Shown one piece after another: positions 1 through 5,247 of a stretch of DNA of 5,637 bases. The stretch is from an uncultured Gammaproteobacteria bacterium (GTDB lineage Bacteria > Pseudomonadota > Gammaproteobacteria > Steroidobacterales > Woeseiaceae). The notes beneath the pieces are model-generated. The model was given only the letters and a program-made list of their open reading frames with translations, was not told the origin of the DNA and did not search any database. The stretch's first letter is position 1; the number at the start of each line of letters is the position of its first letter. The translations under genes were made by a program, and so were the position numbers. Location of the stretch: NCBI GenBank assembly GCA_938003715.1, contig CALKYK010000223.1, positions 1-5,637 of the forward strand. The letters run 5' to 3'.

Positions 1-239
1 TGCCGCGGGCTGCGCGGTGGCTGAGGCAGTGGGCGGGAGGGCTCTTGCGCGCCGACAGCGCCTACGGCGTCACCGTGCTGTGCTACCCGCGCATCGCCAG
101 CAAATCCTACGGGCGGCTGTTTCTCGACAGCCTCGCGCCGATGCCGCATACCGACGCGCTCGACAGCGTGCATGCATTCCTGGCACGCCACGAGGCGAAG
201 GCTGATCGGCCGAGCGTGGTCGGCGGGCAGGCCAAATGA
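1..239 (+). CDS. yoaA: C-terminal fragment of a DinG/YoaA-family ATP-dependent DNA helicase (5' end outside window)
   Basis: The frame starting at base 3 is open from the window edge to a TGA at 237-239, giving 78 residues of a protein whose start lies upstream. The segment resembles the end of XPD/DinG-type superfamily 2 helicases: a motif VI-like stretch (RQWAGGLLR, bases about 36-62), then the 'YGVTVLCYPRIASKSYGRLFLDSLAPM' region (quoted in part: YGVTVLCYPRIASKSYGR), which matches the family pattern D-R/Y-G-V-x-V-x-x-D-P-R-(I/L)-x-x-K-x-Y-G-x-x-F-L-x-S-L-P. Such helicases unwind DNA from ATP hydrolysis and act in replication and repair. In gammaproteobacteria the YoaA branch commonly sits next to tsaB, which supports this call over DinG proper. 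Motif VI normally reads Q-x-x-G-R-x-x-R; here the first arginine is glycine. The 3' end overlaps tsaB by four bases, so the two are likely co-translated. Family call fairly sure, YoaA versus DinG less so. Confidence 0.72.
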   Translation, partial: PRAARWLRQWAGGLLRADSAYGVTVLCYPRIASKSYGRLFLDSLAPMPHTDALDSVHAFLARHEAKADRPSVVGGQAK

Positions 240-910
240 ACCTGCTCGCGATCGAAACGTCGAGCGAGGCGTGCTCCGTCGCGGTGTCGGTGGATGGCAC
301 GGTAAGCGACGATCACAGGGTCGAGGCGCGTGCGCACACCCGCACGCTGATGCCGATGATTCATGGCCTGCTCTCGAATGCCGGCATTCCGGCGGATGAA
401 CTCGATGCGGTTGTGCTCGGCAACGGTCCGGGCTCTTTCATCGGCATGCGCATCGGCGCGTCGGTCGCGCAGGGGATCGCCCACGCCGCCGGCTTGCGGA
501 TCGTACCGGTCTCGTCACTGGCGGCGCTGGCTGCCGAGGCGATTTCTGCGCACGGTGCGCGCCGCGTCGTGGTCGCGCAGGACGCCAGGATGGGCGAAGT
601 GTACGTGGGTCGGTATGAAGCCGACGATCGGGGCCTGCCGGTTTTGCTCGGTGACGAGCAAATCGTAGCGGTCGGCCGTGTCGACGGAATCACCGAGGGA
701 TTCGCCGCCGCCGGTGCGGCCTGGCAGCGCTATCCCGCTCTGGCTGAAAGTCACGCGGATGTCGGCCTCTGCCTGCTGCCGCTCGAGTTTCCGAAGGCGA
801 AAGAGTTGCTCAGGCTCGCGAGCCTTTCTACCGGCAACGCGGCAGGCGTCGGCCCGGCCGACCTGGTGCCGGCCTACCTGCGCACGAAGGTTGCCGACGC
901 GCCGCGCTGA
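236..910 (+). CDS. tsaB: TsaB, tRNA N6-threonylcarbamoyladenosine (t6A37) biosynthesis subunit
   Basis: The 224-residue product is the usual size for TsaB (about 220-235). TsaB is an ASKHA-fold paralogue of TsaD; it dimerises with TsaD and, with TsaE, moves the threonylcarbamoyl group made by TsaC onto A37 of ANN-decoding tRNAs in the cytoplasm. Visible signatures are the N-terminal strand MNLLAIETSSEACSVAV, the helix with H34 and LMPMI (residues 34-42), the glycine loop GPGSFIGMRIG (64-74; the family consensus has T where this has I69), the QDARMGEVY segment (115-123), and the C-terminal PAYLR (212-216). The ATG at 236 overlaps the upstream stop (ATGA), so translation is probably coupled to the helicase gene. 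The rimI gene that often follows tsaB is absent; a regulatory gap and phoB follow. Essential in most bacteria that have it. Confidence 0.95.
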   Translation: MNLLAIETSSEACSVAVSVDGTVSDDHRVEARAHTRTLMPMIHGLLSNAGIPADELDAVVLGNGPGSFIGMRIGASVAQGIAHAAGLRIVPVSSLAALAAEAISAHGARRVVVAQDARMGEVYVGRYEADDRGLPVLLGDEQIVAVGRVDGITEGFAAAGAAWQRYPALAESHADVGLCLLPLEFPKAKELLRLASLSTGNAAGVGPADLVPAYLRTKVADAPR

Positions 911-917
911 CGGCGTG

Positions 918-935
918 CTGCAAATTAGCTGTCAC
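918..935 (+). promoter_or_regulatory. Possible distal Pho box upstream of phoB (weak)
   Basis: CTGCAAA (918-924), spacer TTAG, then CTGTCAC (929-935) has the 7-4-7 arrangement of a PhoB site (CTGTCAT, A/T-rich spacer, CTGTCAY). The downstream half is near perfect; the upstream half matches only 4 of 7. It lies 63 bp, about six helical turns, upstream of the better box at 981. No good -10 lies at the expected distance from it, so it would be an auxiliary site if real. It begins 8 bp after the tsaB stop. Confidence 0.27.
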
Positions 936-980
936 TGACCGGCAACGGGCGCGCGGCACGTCCCGCCAACGCATTGCAGG

Positions 981-998
981 CAGTCACATATCTGTAAT
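981..998 (+). promoter_or_regulatory. Pho box (PhoB-binding site) in front of phoB
   Basis: CAGTCAC (981-987), spacer ATAT, then CTGTAAT (992-998) match the tandem 7-4-7 Pho box (CTGTCAT-AWAW-CTGTCAY) at 5 or 6 of 7 and 6 of 7 bases, with the required 11-bp repeat and A/T spacer. It occupies the place of a -35 element: a TGTAAT -10 follows after 10 nt, the spacing known for PhoB-activated promoters. This points to PhoB autoactivating phoBR, as in Escherichia coli. The motif was found by eye and not scored by a weight matrix. Confidence 0.65.
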
Positions 999-1008
999 AT
1001 TCGACTGC

Positions 1009-1014
1009 TGTAAT
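1009..1014 (+). promoter_or_regulatory. -10 element of the phoB promoter
   Basis: TGTAAT matches the sigma-70 consensus TATAAT at 5 of 6 positions and starts 10 nt after the end of the Pho box. Transcription would begin near 1020, leaving a leader of roughly 70 nt before the phoB ATG. An alternative -10 (TAATAT, 995-1000) overlaps the Pho box itself and fits PhoB activation less well. Confidence 0.5.
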
Positions 1015-1088
1015 GCTGCCCGATCCGGCGTCGATCCACGTTTTTCCTTATTGCCTTGCCGGAGCGGGTCATCGAAACTGCAGTGTCA

Positions 1089-1775
1089 ATGGTCAGTATT
1101 CTCATCGTCGAGGACGAGCAGCCGATTCGCGACATGATCGCGTTCCACCTGCATCGCGCCGGTTACGACACCCTTGAAGCGGCAGATTGCCGGGAAGCGA
1201 GACTGCTCCTGGCCGACAAGCGACCGGACCTGGCGCTGATCGACTGGATGCTGCCCGACATGAGCGGCCTGGAACTGACGCGCCAGCTCAAACGTGACAA
1301 CGATTTCGAGGACCTGGCAGTCATCATGCTGACCGCTCGCACCGAGGAACACGACAAGGTCAGTGGCCTCGAGGGCGGCGCCGACGATTACGTGACCAAG
1401 CCGTTCTCGCCGCGCGAGCTCGTGGCACGGATCAAGGCAGTTCTGCGCCGTGCCGGCACCGCCGACAACGACACCGTTGCGGCCGGCGGCATCGAACTGG
1501 ATCCCGCCGCGCACCGGGTCACGGTGGGCGGCGCCGAGGTGCGTCTCGGTCCGACCGAGTACCGCCTGCTCAAGTACCTGCTGACGCACGCGGACAAGGT
1601 TTACAGCCGCGCCCAGCTGCTGGATCGTGTCTGGGGTGCGAACGTCTACGTCGAGGAGCGCACCGTCGACGTGCACATTAGGCGGCTCCGAAAGGCCCTG
1701 ACGGAACACGGCGCGGACGGGTATATTCAGACCGTGCGCGGCGCAGGCTATCGGTTCTCAACGCGAGGTGCCTGA
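1089..1775 (+). CDS. phoB: PhoB, phosphate-regulon response regulator (OmpR/PhoB family)
   Basis: The product is 228 residues; E. coli PhoB has 229. Residues 1-121 form a receiver domain: acidic pocket E8/D9, phosphoacceptor D52 in the PhoB-typical IDWMLPD, T82 in LTAR, and K104 in YVTKPFSP. A short linker leads to a winged-helix DNA-binding domain (about 130-225), with GPTEYRLLKYLLTH, VWGANVYVEERTVDVHIRRL (recognition helix about 189-203) and the terminal QTVRGAGYRFS. Phosphorylated by PhoR under phosphate limitation, PhoB dimerises on Pho boxes and recruits RNA polymerase through sigma-70. The ATG at 1089 is chosen because MVSILIVEDE starts exactly where the family starts; upstream GTG (1083) and TTG (1056) would add unconserved residues. 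No clear Shine-Dalgarno lies at normal distance (nearest GGAG at 1061-1064 is 24 nt away). A Pho box and -10 lie upstream, and phoR follows 79 bp downstream. Confidence 0.97.
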   Translation: MVSILIVEDEQPIRDMIAFHLHRAGYDTLEAADCREARLLLADKRPDLALIDWMLPDMSGLELTRQLKRDNDFEDLAVIMLTARTEEHDKVSGLEGGADDYVTKPFSPRELVARIKAVLRRAGTADNDTVAAGGIELDPAAHRVTVGGAEVRLGPTEYRLLKYLLTHADKVYSRAQLLDRVWGANVYVEERTVDVHIRRLRKALTEHGADGYIQTVRGAGYRFSTRGA

Positions 1776-1819
1776 CGCAGGACACGCTGCGACGAGGGCA
1801 ATCGGGCAGACGGTTCAGC

Positions 1820-1870
1820 GTGCGGGAAGCCGTCGGAGCTTCGGCTAGGTTGCGGTGGTCGCTGGCGGCA
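1820..1870 (+). other. Probable displaced N-terminal coding segment of phoR (other reading frame)
   Basis: In the frame one base ahead of the phoR body, GTG at 1820 begins VREAVGASARLRWSLAA, an amphipathic then hydrophobic stretch with arginines before it. This is what precedes the first transmembrane helix in two-helix PhoR proteins. Adding one base around 1859-1870 would join it to SLIGALYGRFETGLL in the phoR frame. The restored protein would have about 434 residues (E. coli PhoR has 431) and a full first membrane helix. The joint position is approximate. The other reading is that these bases are simply untranslated. Confidence 0.4.
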
Positions 1871-3123
1871 GCCTCATCGGTGCCCTGTACGGGCGCTTCG
1901 AAACCGGTCTTCTGGTCGCCGCGCTGCTGCTCGTCGCGTGGCACGTCCGGCAGCTCCTCATTATGGAGAAAGCGTTGCGGGACAGAGACTTCCGTGACCT
2001 GCGCTACGGCGACACGATCTGGTCGCAAATCTACTCGCGATTTCGCCACCTGCGCCAGCGCAACAAGCTGCACAAGCGTCGCTATCGCGAGCTGCTGAAG
2101 GAAGTGCGCAAGTCGGCCAATGCGCTGCCGGACGGCGGGGTCATCCTGAATCGCGATTTCGAAATCGTGCTGTGCAACGACGCTGCCGAAAAAAATGCCG
2201 GTTTTCGCCGCCGGACGGATCGCGGCCAGCGCGTCGACAACATCCTTCGCGACCCGAAGTTTCGCGAATACCTCGAGCGCGCGGACTTTTCCACCGGCAT
2301 CGAAATCCGCTCACCGGTTCGCGAAGGGGGCTGGCTCCTGTGCCGGCTGGTCCCGTACGGCGCGGAACAGCGGCTGCTTCTGATCCAGGACATCACCGAG
2401 CGACGCAGGCTGGCCGCGATGCGGCGTGAATTCGTCGCCAACGCCTCGCACGAATTGCGCTCGCCCCTGACCGTGATCAGCGGTTACCTGGACACGCTCG
2501 AATCGGACCCGGAAGCGCCGCCGGACTGGCGCCGGCCGTTGACGCAGATGCAGGCGCAGGCGACCCGGATGAACAAGATCGTCGGCGAACTGCTGGAGTT
2601 GTCGCGGCTGGAAGGATCCGGCGCTGCGCCGATGGACGAAATCATCGATGTGCCGGGACTGCTCGCGGCCATCAAAAAGTCTTTCGTCGGGCAAGCCGAC
2701 GTACCGACGATCCGGCTCGATACGCCGTCACGGATCCAGCTCAAGGGCAGCACTGCCGAAATAGAATCCGTGGTCGTCAACCTGGTATCGAACGCGATTC
2801 GCTACACCGACGCGGACGGCAGCATCACGCTTTCCTGGCACAGCGACACGGAGGGTGCCGAGCTCTCGGTCGCGGACACCGGCATCGGTATCGAGGAGGA
2901 TCACCTGCCGCGTCTGACCGAGCGCTTTTTTCGCGTCGATGAAGGTCGCAGTCGCGACGAGGGCGGTGTCGGCCTCGGGCTCGCCATCGTCAAGCACGTG
3001 CTGGAGCGCCACGATGCCCGGCTGCTCATCGAAAGCACGCCCGGTGAGGGCAGCCGGTTTACCTGCCGCTTTCCCGCGTCGCGCCTCGTTGCCGCTGAGC
3101 CGGTCCCGATACACGGCACCTGA
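1855..3123 (+). CDS. phoR: PhoR, phosphate-regulon sensor histidine kinase (N-terminus probably truncated by a frame change)
   Basis: The open frame begins with GTG at 1855, two codons after an in-frame TAG (1846-1848), and gives 422 residues. In order: a short hydrophobic segment (residues 5-13), a membrane helix (about 17-34), a basic linker (RQRNKLHKRRYREL, 67-80), a PAS-like domain (about 88-182, LPDGGVILNRDFEIVLCNDA), the HisKA dimerisation domain with phosphoacceptor H199 in FVANASHELRSPLTV, and the HATPase domain. The last shows the N box N309/N313 (VVNLVSNAIRYT), G1 box DTGIGI (341-346), F box LTERFFRVDEGRSRDEGG and G2 box GVGLGLAIVKH (371-381). PhoR phosphorylates PhoB under phosphate starvation and dephosphorylates it in phosphate excess, with Pst and PhoU passing the signal. 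PhoR proteins usually have two N-terminal membrane helices; here the first is cut to about 9-12 hydrophobic residues, and the missing part can be read in another frame upstream. An AGG (1847-1849) sits 5 nt before the GTG, so the short start could be used. The signalling domains are intact. Confidence 0.92.
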   Translation: MVAGGSLIGALYGRFETGLLVAALLLVAWHVRQLLIMEKALRDRDFRDLRYGDTIWSQIYSRFRHLRQRNKLHKRRYRELLKEVRKSANALPDGGVILNRDFEIVLCNDAAEKNAGFRRRTDRGQRVDNILRDPKFREYLERADFSTGIEIRSPVREGGWLLCRLVPYGAEQRLLLIQDITERRRLAAMRREFVANASHELRSPLTVISGYLDTLESDPEAPPDWRRPLTQMQAQATRMNKIVGELLELSRLEGSGAAPMDEIIDVPGLLAAIKKSFVGQADVPTIRLDTPSRIQLKGSTAEIESVVVNLVSNAIRYTDADGSITLSWHSDTEGAELSVADTGIGIEEDHLPRLTERFFRVDEGRSRDEGGVGLGLAIVKHVLERHDARLLIESTPGEGSRFTCRFPASRLVAAEPVPIHGT

Positions 3124-3151
3124 CCCCCCCCGGCCGCCGCCAGCCGGCGCG

Positions 3152-3180
3152 TCGTCACAAAACTGAAACAAATGTGTCAC
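3152..3180 (+). promoter_or_regulatory. Three-unit Pho box upstream of the porin gene
   Basis: Three 7-bp units sit on an exact 11-bp period: TCGTCAC (3152), CTGAAAC (3163) and GTGTCAC (3174), separated by the A/T-rich spacers AAAA and AAAT. Against CTGTCAY they match 5, 5 and 6 of 7 bases. Two neighbouring units make one PhoB dimer site, so this stretch could hold one and a half to two sites. It starts 28 bp after the phoR stop and ends 107 bp before the porin ATG. Each unit is degenerate, but the periodicity and spacer composition are hard to explain otherwise in such GC-rich DNA. It implies phosphate-starvation induction of the porin, and perhaps phoU. Confidence 0.6.
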
Positions 3181-3190
3181 CCGGCTGCAA

Positions 3191-3196
3191 TATCCG
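3191..3196 (+). promoter_or_regulatory. Candidate -10 for the porin promoter (weak)
   Basis: TATCCG starts 10 nt after the last Pho-box unit, the same gap as in the phoB promoter, but matches TATAAT at only 3 of 6 positions. An alternative is AATATC (3189-3194) preceded by an extended TGC (3186-3188). A poor -10 would fit a promoter that depends on PhoB. The leader would be about 85 nt. Confidence 0.3.
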
Positions 3197-3210
3197 CTCA
3201 TTAACGTGCC

Positions 3211-3240
3211 CGCAACATAGCGGAATCGAATCCGCAACAT
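3211..3240 (+). repeat. Direct repeat CGCAACAT flanking a small hairpin in the porin leader
   Basis: CGCAACAT occurs at 3211-3218 and again at 3233-3240, 22 bp apart (about two helical turns). Between them, GCGGA (3220-3224) and TCCGC (3231-3235) can pair around a 6-nt loop. This lies in the expected untranslated leader of the porin mRNA. It could be an operator for a second regulator or an mRNA structure, or chance. No T-tract follows, so it is not an intrinsic terminator. Confidence 0.35.
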
Positions 3241-3276
3241 CCCGAACCACGCAGCCATGCCGCTGCCTGCACGCAC

Positions 3277-3283
3277 GGAAAAG
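3277..3283 (+). promoter_or_regulatory. Ribosome binding site that fixes the porin start
   Basis: GGAAAAG lies 4 nt before the ATG at 3288 (about 8 nt from its GGA core). It supports this ATG, which begins a clear signal peptide, over the longer open frame that reaches back into the Pho box at 3174. Confidence 0.6.
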
Positions 3284-3287
3284 TCAA

Positions 3288-4376
3288 ATGAAATCAATAT
3301 GTTGCGAAAACATCACAGGTTTGGTCGCGATCCTGGCCGGTGTCGGTCTGCCACTCGCGGGCGTCGCCCAGGAATCCTGGACCGATTCGATATCGTTCAG
3401 CGGTGACCTTAGGCCGCGGTACGAGTCCATCGACGAGGACGGCGAAGAAGGGCGTCAGCGCGGTCGTTTTCGCATCCGCCTCGGCATGACCGCTGACGTC
3501 AATGACAACGTCAGGGCGATCGTCCGGCTTGCGAGCGGTGGCAGCAACCCGGTATCGACGAACCAGTCCTTCGACGGCGGCTTCTCGCGCAAGGATATCG
3601 GCATCGACCAGGCGTACGTGGACTGGGCGCCGAACGACGCGACCCATGTCTACGTCGGCAAGATGAAGAACCCGTTCGTCCGCGCCGGCGGACATGCGCT
3701 CATCTGGGACAGTGACCTGAACCCGGAAGGTGTTGCCCTGTTGTGGGAATCGGGCGCCTTTTTCGCCACCGCTGCCACGCTCTTCGTCGAGGAAAGATCG
3801 TCGACGGACGATTCGATCCTGTTTGCCGTTCAGGGCGGGGCCGAATTCGAGGTGGCCGGTGACAGCGACCTGCGGGTCGGTGCAAGCTACTACGACTATT
3901 CTGAAACGATCGGCAATGCGCCGTTCTACGACGGCAACGCCCGCGGCAATACCGTCGACGCGAACGGCAATCTCGTCTTCGACTACAGCCAGCTCGAGAT
4001 TTTTGCGGAATGGTCGTTGAAAGTCGGCGATATGCCGCTCAGCGTCTTTGCCGACTTCGTGCGCAATTCCGATGCGTCGACGAACGACACGGGCATCGCA
4101 TTCGGCGCCCAGGTGGGCAAGGCGAGCGCGCCGGGCAGCTGGCAGGCATCCTGGGCATGGCAGGACCTCGAGGCCGACGCGGTCATCGCGACCTTCACCG
4201 ACTCCGACTTCGGCGGCGGCGGAACGGACGGGAGTGGTCACGTGCTGAAAGCAGAGTACGCCCTGGCAGAGAACTGGGTGCTCGGCGGCACGCTGTTCCT
4301 GAACGAGATCGAGGAAAACATCGGCAACGAGCACGACTACACTCGTCTGCAGCTCGATCTCGAATTCAGTTTCTGA
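3288..4376 (+). CDS. Outer-membrane porin, Porin_5-like, probably phosphate-starvation regulated
   Basis: The product is 362 residues. Residues 1-27 look like a signal peptide: a lysine at position 2, the hydrophobic core ITGLVAILAGVGLPLAGVA, and likely cleavage after AGVA. The rest has alternating hydrophobic/polar strands of a beta-barrel and ends in the aromatic LDLEFSF, the C-terminal signal read by the BAM assembly complex. Internal motifs typical of 'putative porin' (Porin_5-type) proteins are FRIRLGMTADVNDNVRAIVR (61-80), DIGIDQAYVDWAP (103-115), VGKMKNPF (123-130) and WDSDLNPEGVALLW (140-153). Such proteins form diffusion channels in the outer membrane; the substrate cannot be read from sequence. 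The mature part is acidic (by hand count about 54 D/E and 22 K/R), unlike the lysine/arginine-lined phosphate channel OprP, so I do not call it a phosphate-selective porin on structure. The argument for a phosphate role is context: a Pho box upstream, phoBR before it, phoU after it. The family name is from memory of motif patterns, not a search. Confidence 0.83.
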   Translation: MKSICCENITGLVAILAGVGLPLAGVAQESWTDSISFSGDLRPRYESIDEDGEEGRQRGRFRIRLGMTADVNDNVRAIVRLASGGSNPVSTNQSFDGGFSRKDIGIDQAYVDWAPNDATHVYVGKMKNPFVRAGGHALIWDSDLNPEGVALLWESGAFFATAATLFVEERSSTDDSILFAVQGGAEFEVAGDSDLRVGASYYDYSETIGNAPFYDGNARGNTVDANGNLVFDYSQLEIFAEWSLKVGDMPLSVFADFVRNSDASTNDTGIAFGAQVGKASAPGSWQASWAWQDLEADAVIATFTDSDFGGGGTDGSGHVLKAEYALAENWVLGGTLFLNEIEENIGNEHDYTRLQLDLEFSF

Positions 4377-4461
4377 TTACTGCTCACGAACCGGATTCAA
4401 ATACAGGATTCATGTTAACGTCACGCTCGACCGTCATGTTTCGTTCGTGAAAGAGATAGAC

Positions 4462-5157
4462 ATGCAGGCTAGCGACATCACCGGCCATATATCCCGGCGC
4501 TTCAACAAGGACCTGGAAGAACTGCGCAACTCCGTCCTCACGATGGGCGGCCTGGTCGAGACGCAGCTATCCAAGGCAATAGCCGCCATCGTCCGCGGCG
4601 ACAGCGAGCTCGGGCTCAAGGTCGCCGAGGACGACTACAAGGTGAACGACCTGGAGGTGACGATCGACGAGGAGTGCAGCCGCATCCTGGCCACGCGATC
4701 GCCGGCCGCGGGCGATCTGCGCCTGATCGTCGCCATTATCAAGACCATCACCGATCTCGAACGGGTCGGCGACGAAGCGGAAAAGATCGGCTTTCTCGCA
4801 TCACAGCTTGCGCAACTGGATCGACCCGACGATTCCTATCGCGAGCTGAAAAACCTCGGCAATCACGTGCTGCAGATGTTGCGTGATGCGATGAACGCAT
4901 TCGCCCGCCTCGACGTCGATGCGTGTTTCGCCGTCGTTCGCGAGGACGAGGAAGTCGACGCCGAATACGATGCGATCACGCGCCAGGGCATCACGTTCAT
5001 GATGGAAAACCCGCAAAACATCAAGCGGGTCATGAACGTGACCTGGGTCGCCCGTGCGCTGGAGCGGATCGGCGACCACGCGAAAAACATCTGTGAATAC
5101 GTTATCTACATGGTCGAAGGTCGCGATGTCCGGCACACGGACATAACCGACGCCTGA
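4462..5157 (+). CDS. phoU: PhoU, phosphate transport/signalling accessory protein
   Basis: The 231-residue all-helical protein consists of two similar three-helix repeats, as in PhoU. It opens with ITGHISRRFNKDLEELRNSVLTMGGLVETQL, matching the family start (quoted in part: HISRRFNKDLEELRNSV). Each repeat carries the metal-binding E-x-x-x-D motif: DLERVGDEAEKI (E100, D104) and ALERIGDHAKNICEYVIY (E201, D205). PhoU works at the inner face of the cytoplasmic membrane, linking the PstSCAB transporter to PhoR so that PhoB stays off when phosphate is plentiful; its loss usually derepresses the Pho regulon and disturbs polyphosphate. ATG 4462 is preferred, with AAGAGA (4451-4456) 5 nt upstream; an in-frame GTG at 4447 would add five residues. 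The gap to the porin stop is 85 bp, with no terminator hairpin and no convincing Pho box, so read-through from the porin promoter is likely. pst genes are not next to it. Confidence 0.96.
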   Translation: MQASDITGHISRRFNKDLEELRNSVLTMGGLVETQLSKAIAAIVRGDSELGLKVAEDDYKVNDLEVTIDEECSRILATRSPAAGDLRLIVAIIKTITDLERVGDEAEKIGFLASQLAQLDRPDDSYRELKNLGNHVLQMLRDAMNAFARLDVDACFAVVREDEEVDAEYDAITRQGITFMMENPQNIKRVMNVTWVARALERIGDHAKNICEYVIYMVEGRDVRHTDITDA

Positions 5158-5191
5158 GCCACCGGCGCTGCATGTTTGCCGGATCGGTGGC
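5158..5191 (+). repeat. Inverted repeat directly after the phoU stop
   Basis: GCCACCG (5158-5164) pairs with CGGTGGC (5185-5191) around 20 nt; a nested alternative pairs CCGGC (5162-5166) with GCCGG (5178-5182). There is no following T-run, so it is not a standard intrinsic terminator. It may stabilise the 3' end or assist factor-dependent termination. GATCGGTG in the right arm recurs at 5205-5212. Confidence 0.35.
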
Positions 5192-5212
5192 GCCGCCGCG
5201 CGCCGATCGGTG

Positions 5213-5218
5213 TAGAAT
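5213..5218 (+). promoter_or_regulatory. -10 element of a likely constitutive promoter for the dsbB-like gene
   Basis: TAGAAT matches TATAAT at 5 of 6 positions, in the GTGTAGAATCCC setting common at vegetative promoters of GC-rich gammaproteobacteria. No good -35 is seen at 16-18 bp upstream. Transcription would start near 5225, about 23 nt before the ATG. It suggests that the downstream gene is not part of the phosphate unit. Confidence 0.5.
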
Positions 5219-5247
5219 CCCGCCTCGAATCGCAACCCGGAACGACT

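Noticed and set aside
914..960. Stem CGTGCTGC / GCGGCACG after tsaB as a terminator
   Set aside because: The loop is 31 nt with a wobble pair and no T-tract, so it is not an intrinsic terminator.
1056..1088. Longer PhoB starting at TTG 1056 (or GTG 1083)
   Set aside because: The extra residues are not found in the family and no Shine-Dalgarno precedes the TTG; ATG 1089 gives the family's N-terminus.
1086..1709. Open frame of 207 codons on the minus strand opposite phoB
   Set aside because: Fully antisense to a textbook PhoB; low-complexity composition and no ribosome binding site seen.
3130..3150. Hairpin after phoR as an intrinsic terminator
   Set aside because: Only a 5-bp stem and no run of T after it; an A-rich Pho box follows instead.
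3174..3287. Longer porin reading from GTG 3174
   Set aside because: The start would lie inside the Pho box and would put 38 polar residues before a good signal peptide; ATG 3288 has its own ribosome binding site.
3294..4334. Long open frame (346 codons) on the minus strand opposite the porin
   Set aside because: It is antisense to a protein with a clear signal peptide, porin motifs and C-terminal aromatic signal. Its translation shows no recognisable domain and is Arg/Val/Ala-rich, as expected for a mirror frame in GC-rich DNA.
4418..4437. Possible Pho box before phoU (GTCAC and GTCAT in 4420-4437)
   Set aside because: The GTCA elements are 13 bp apart instead of 11 and the spacer is GC-rich, so they do not form a PhoB site. 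The GGATTCA repeat nearby (4393, 4406) has the same 13-bp spacing but no known meaning.
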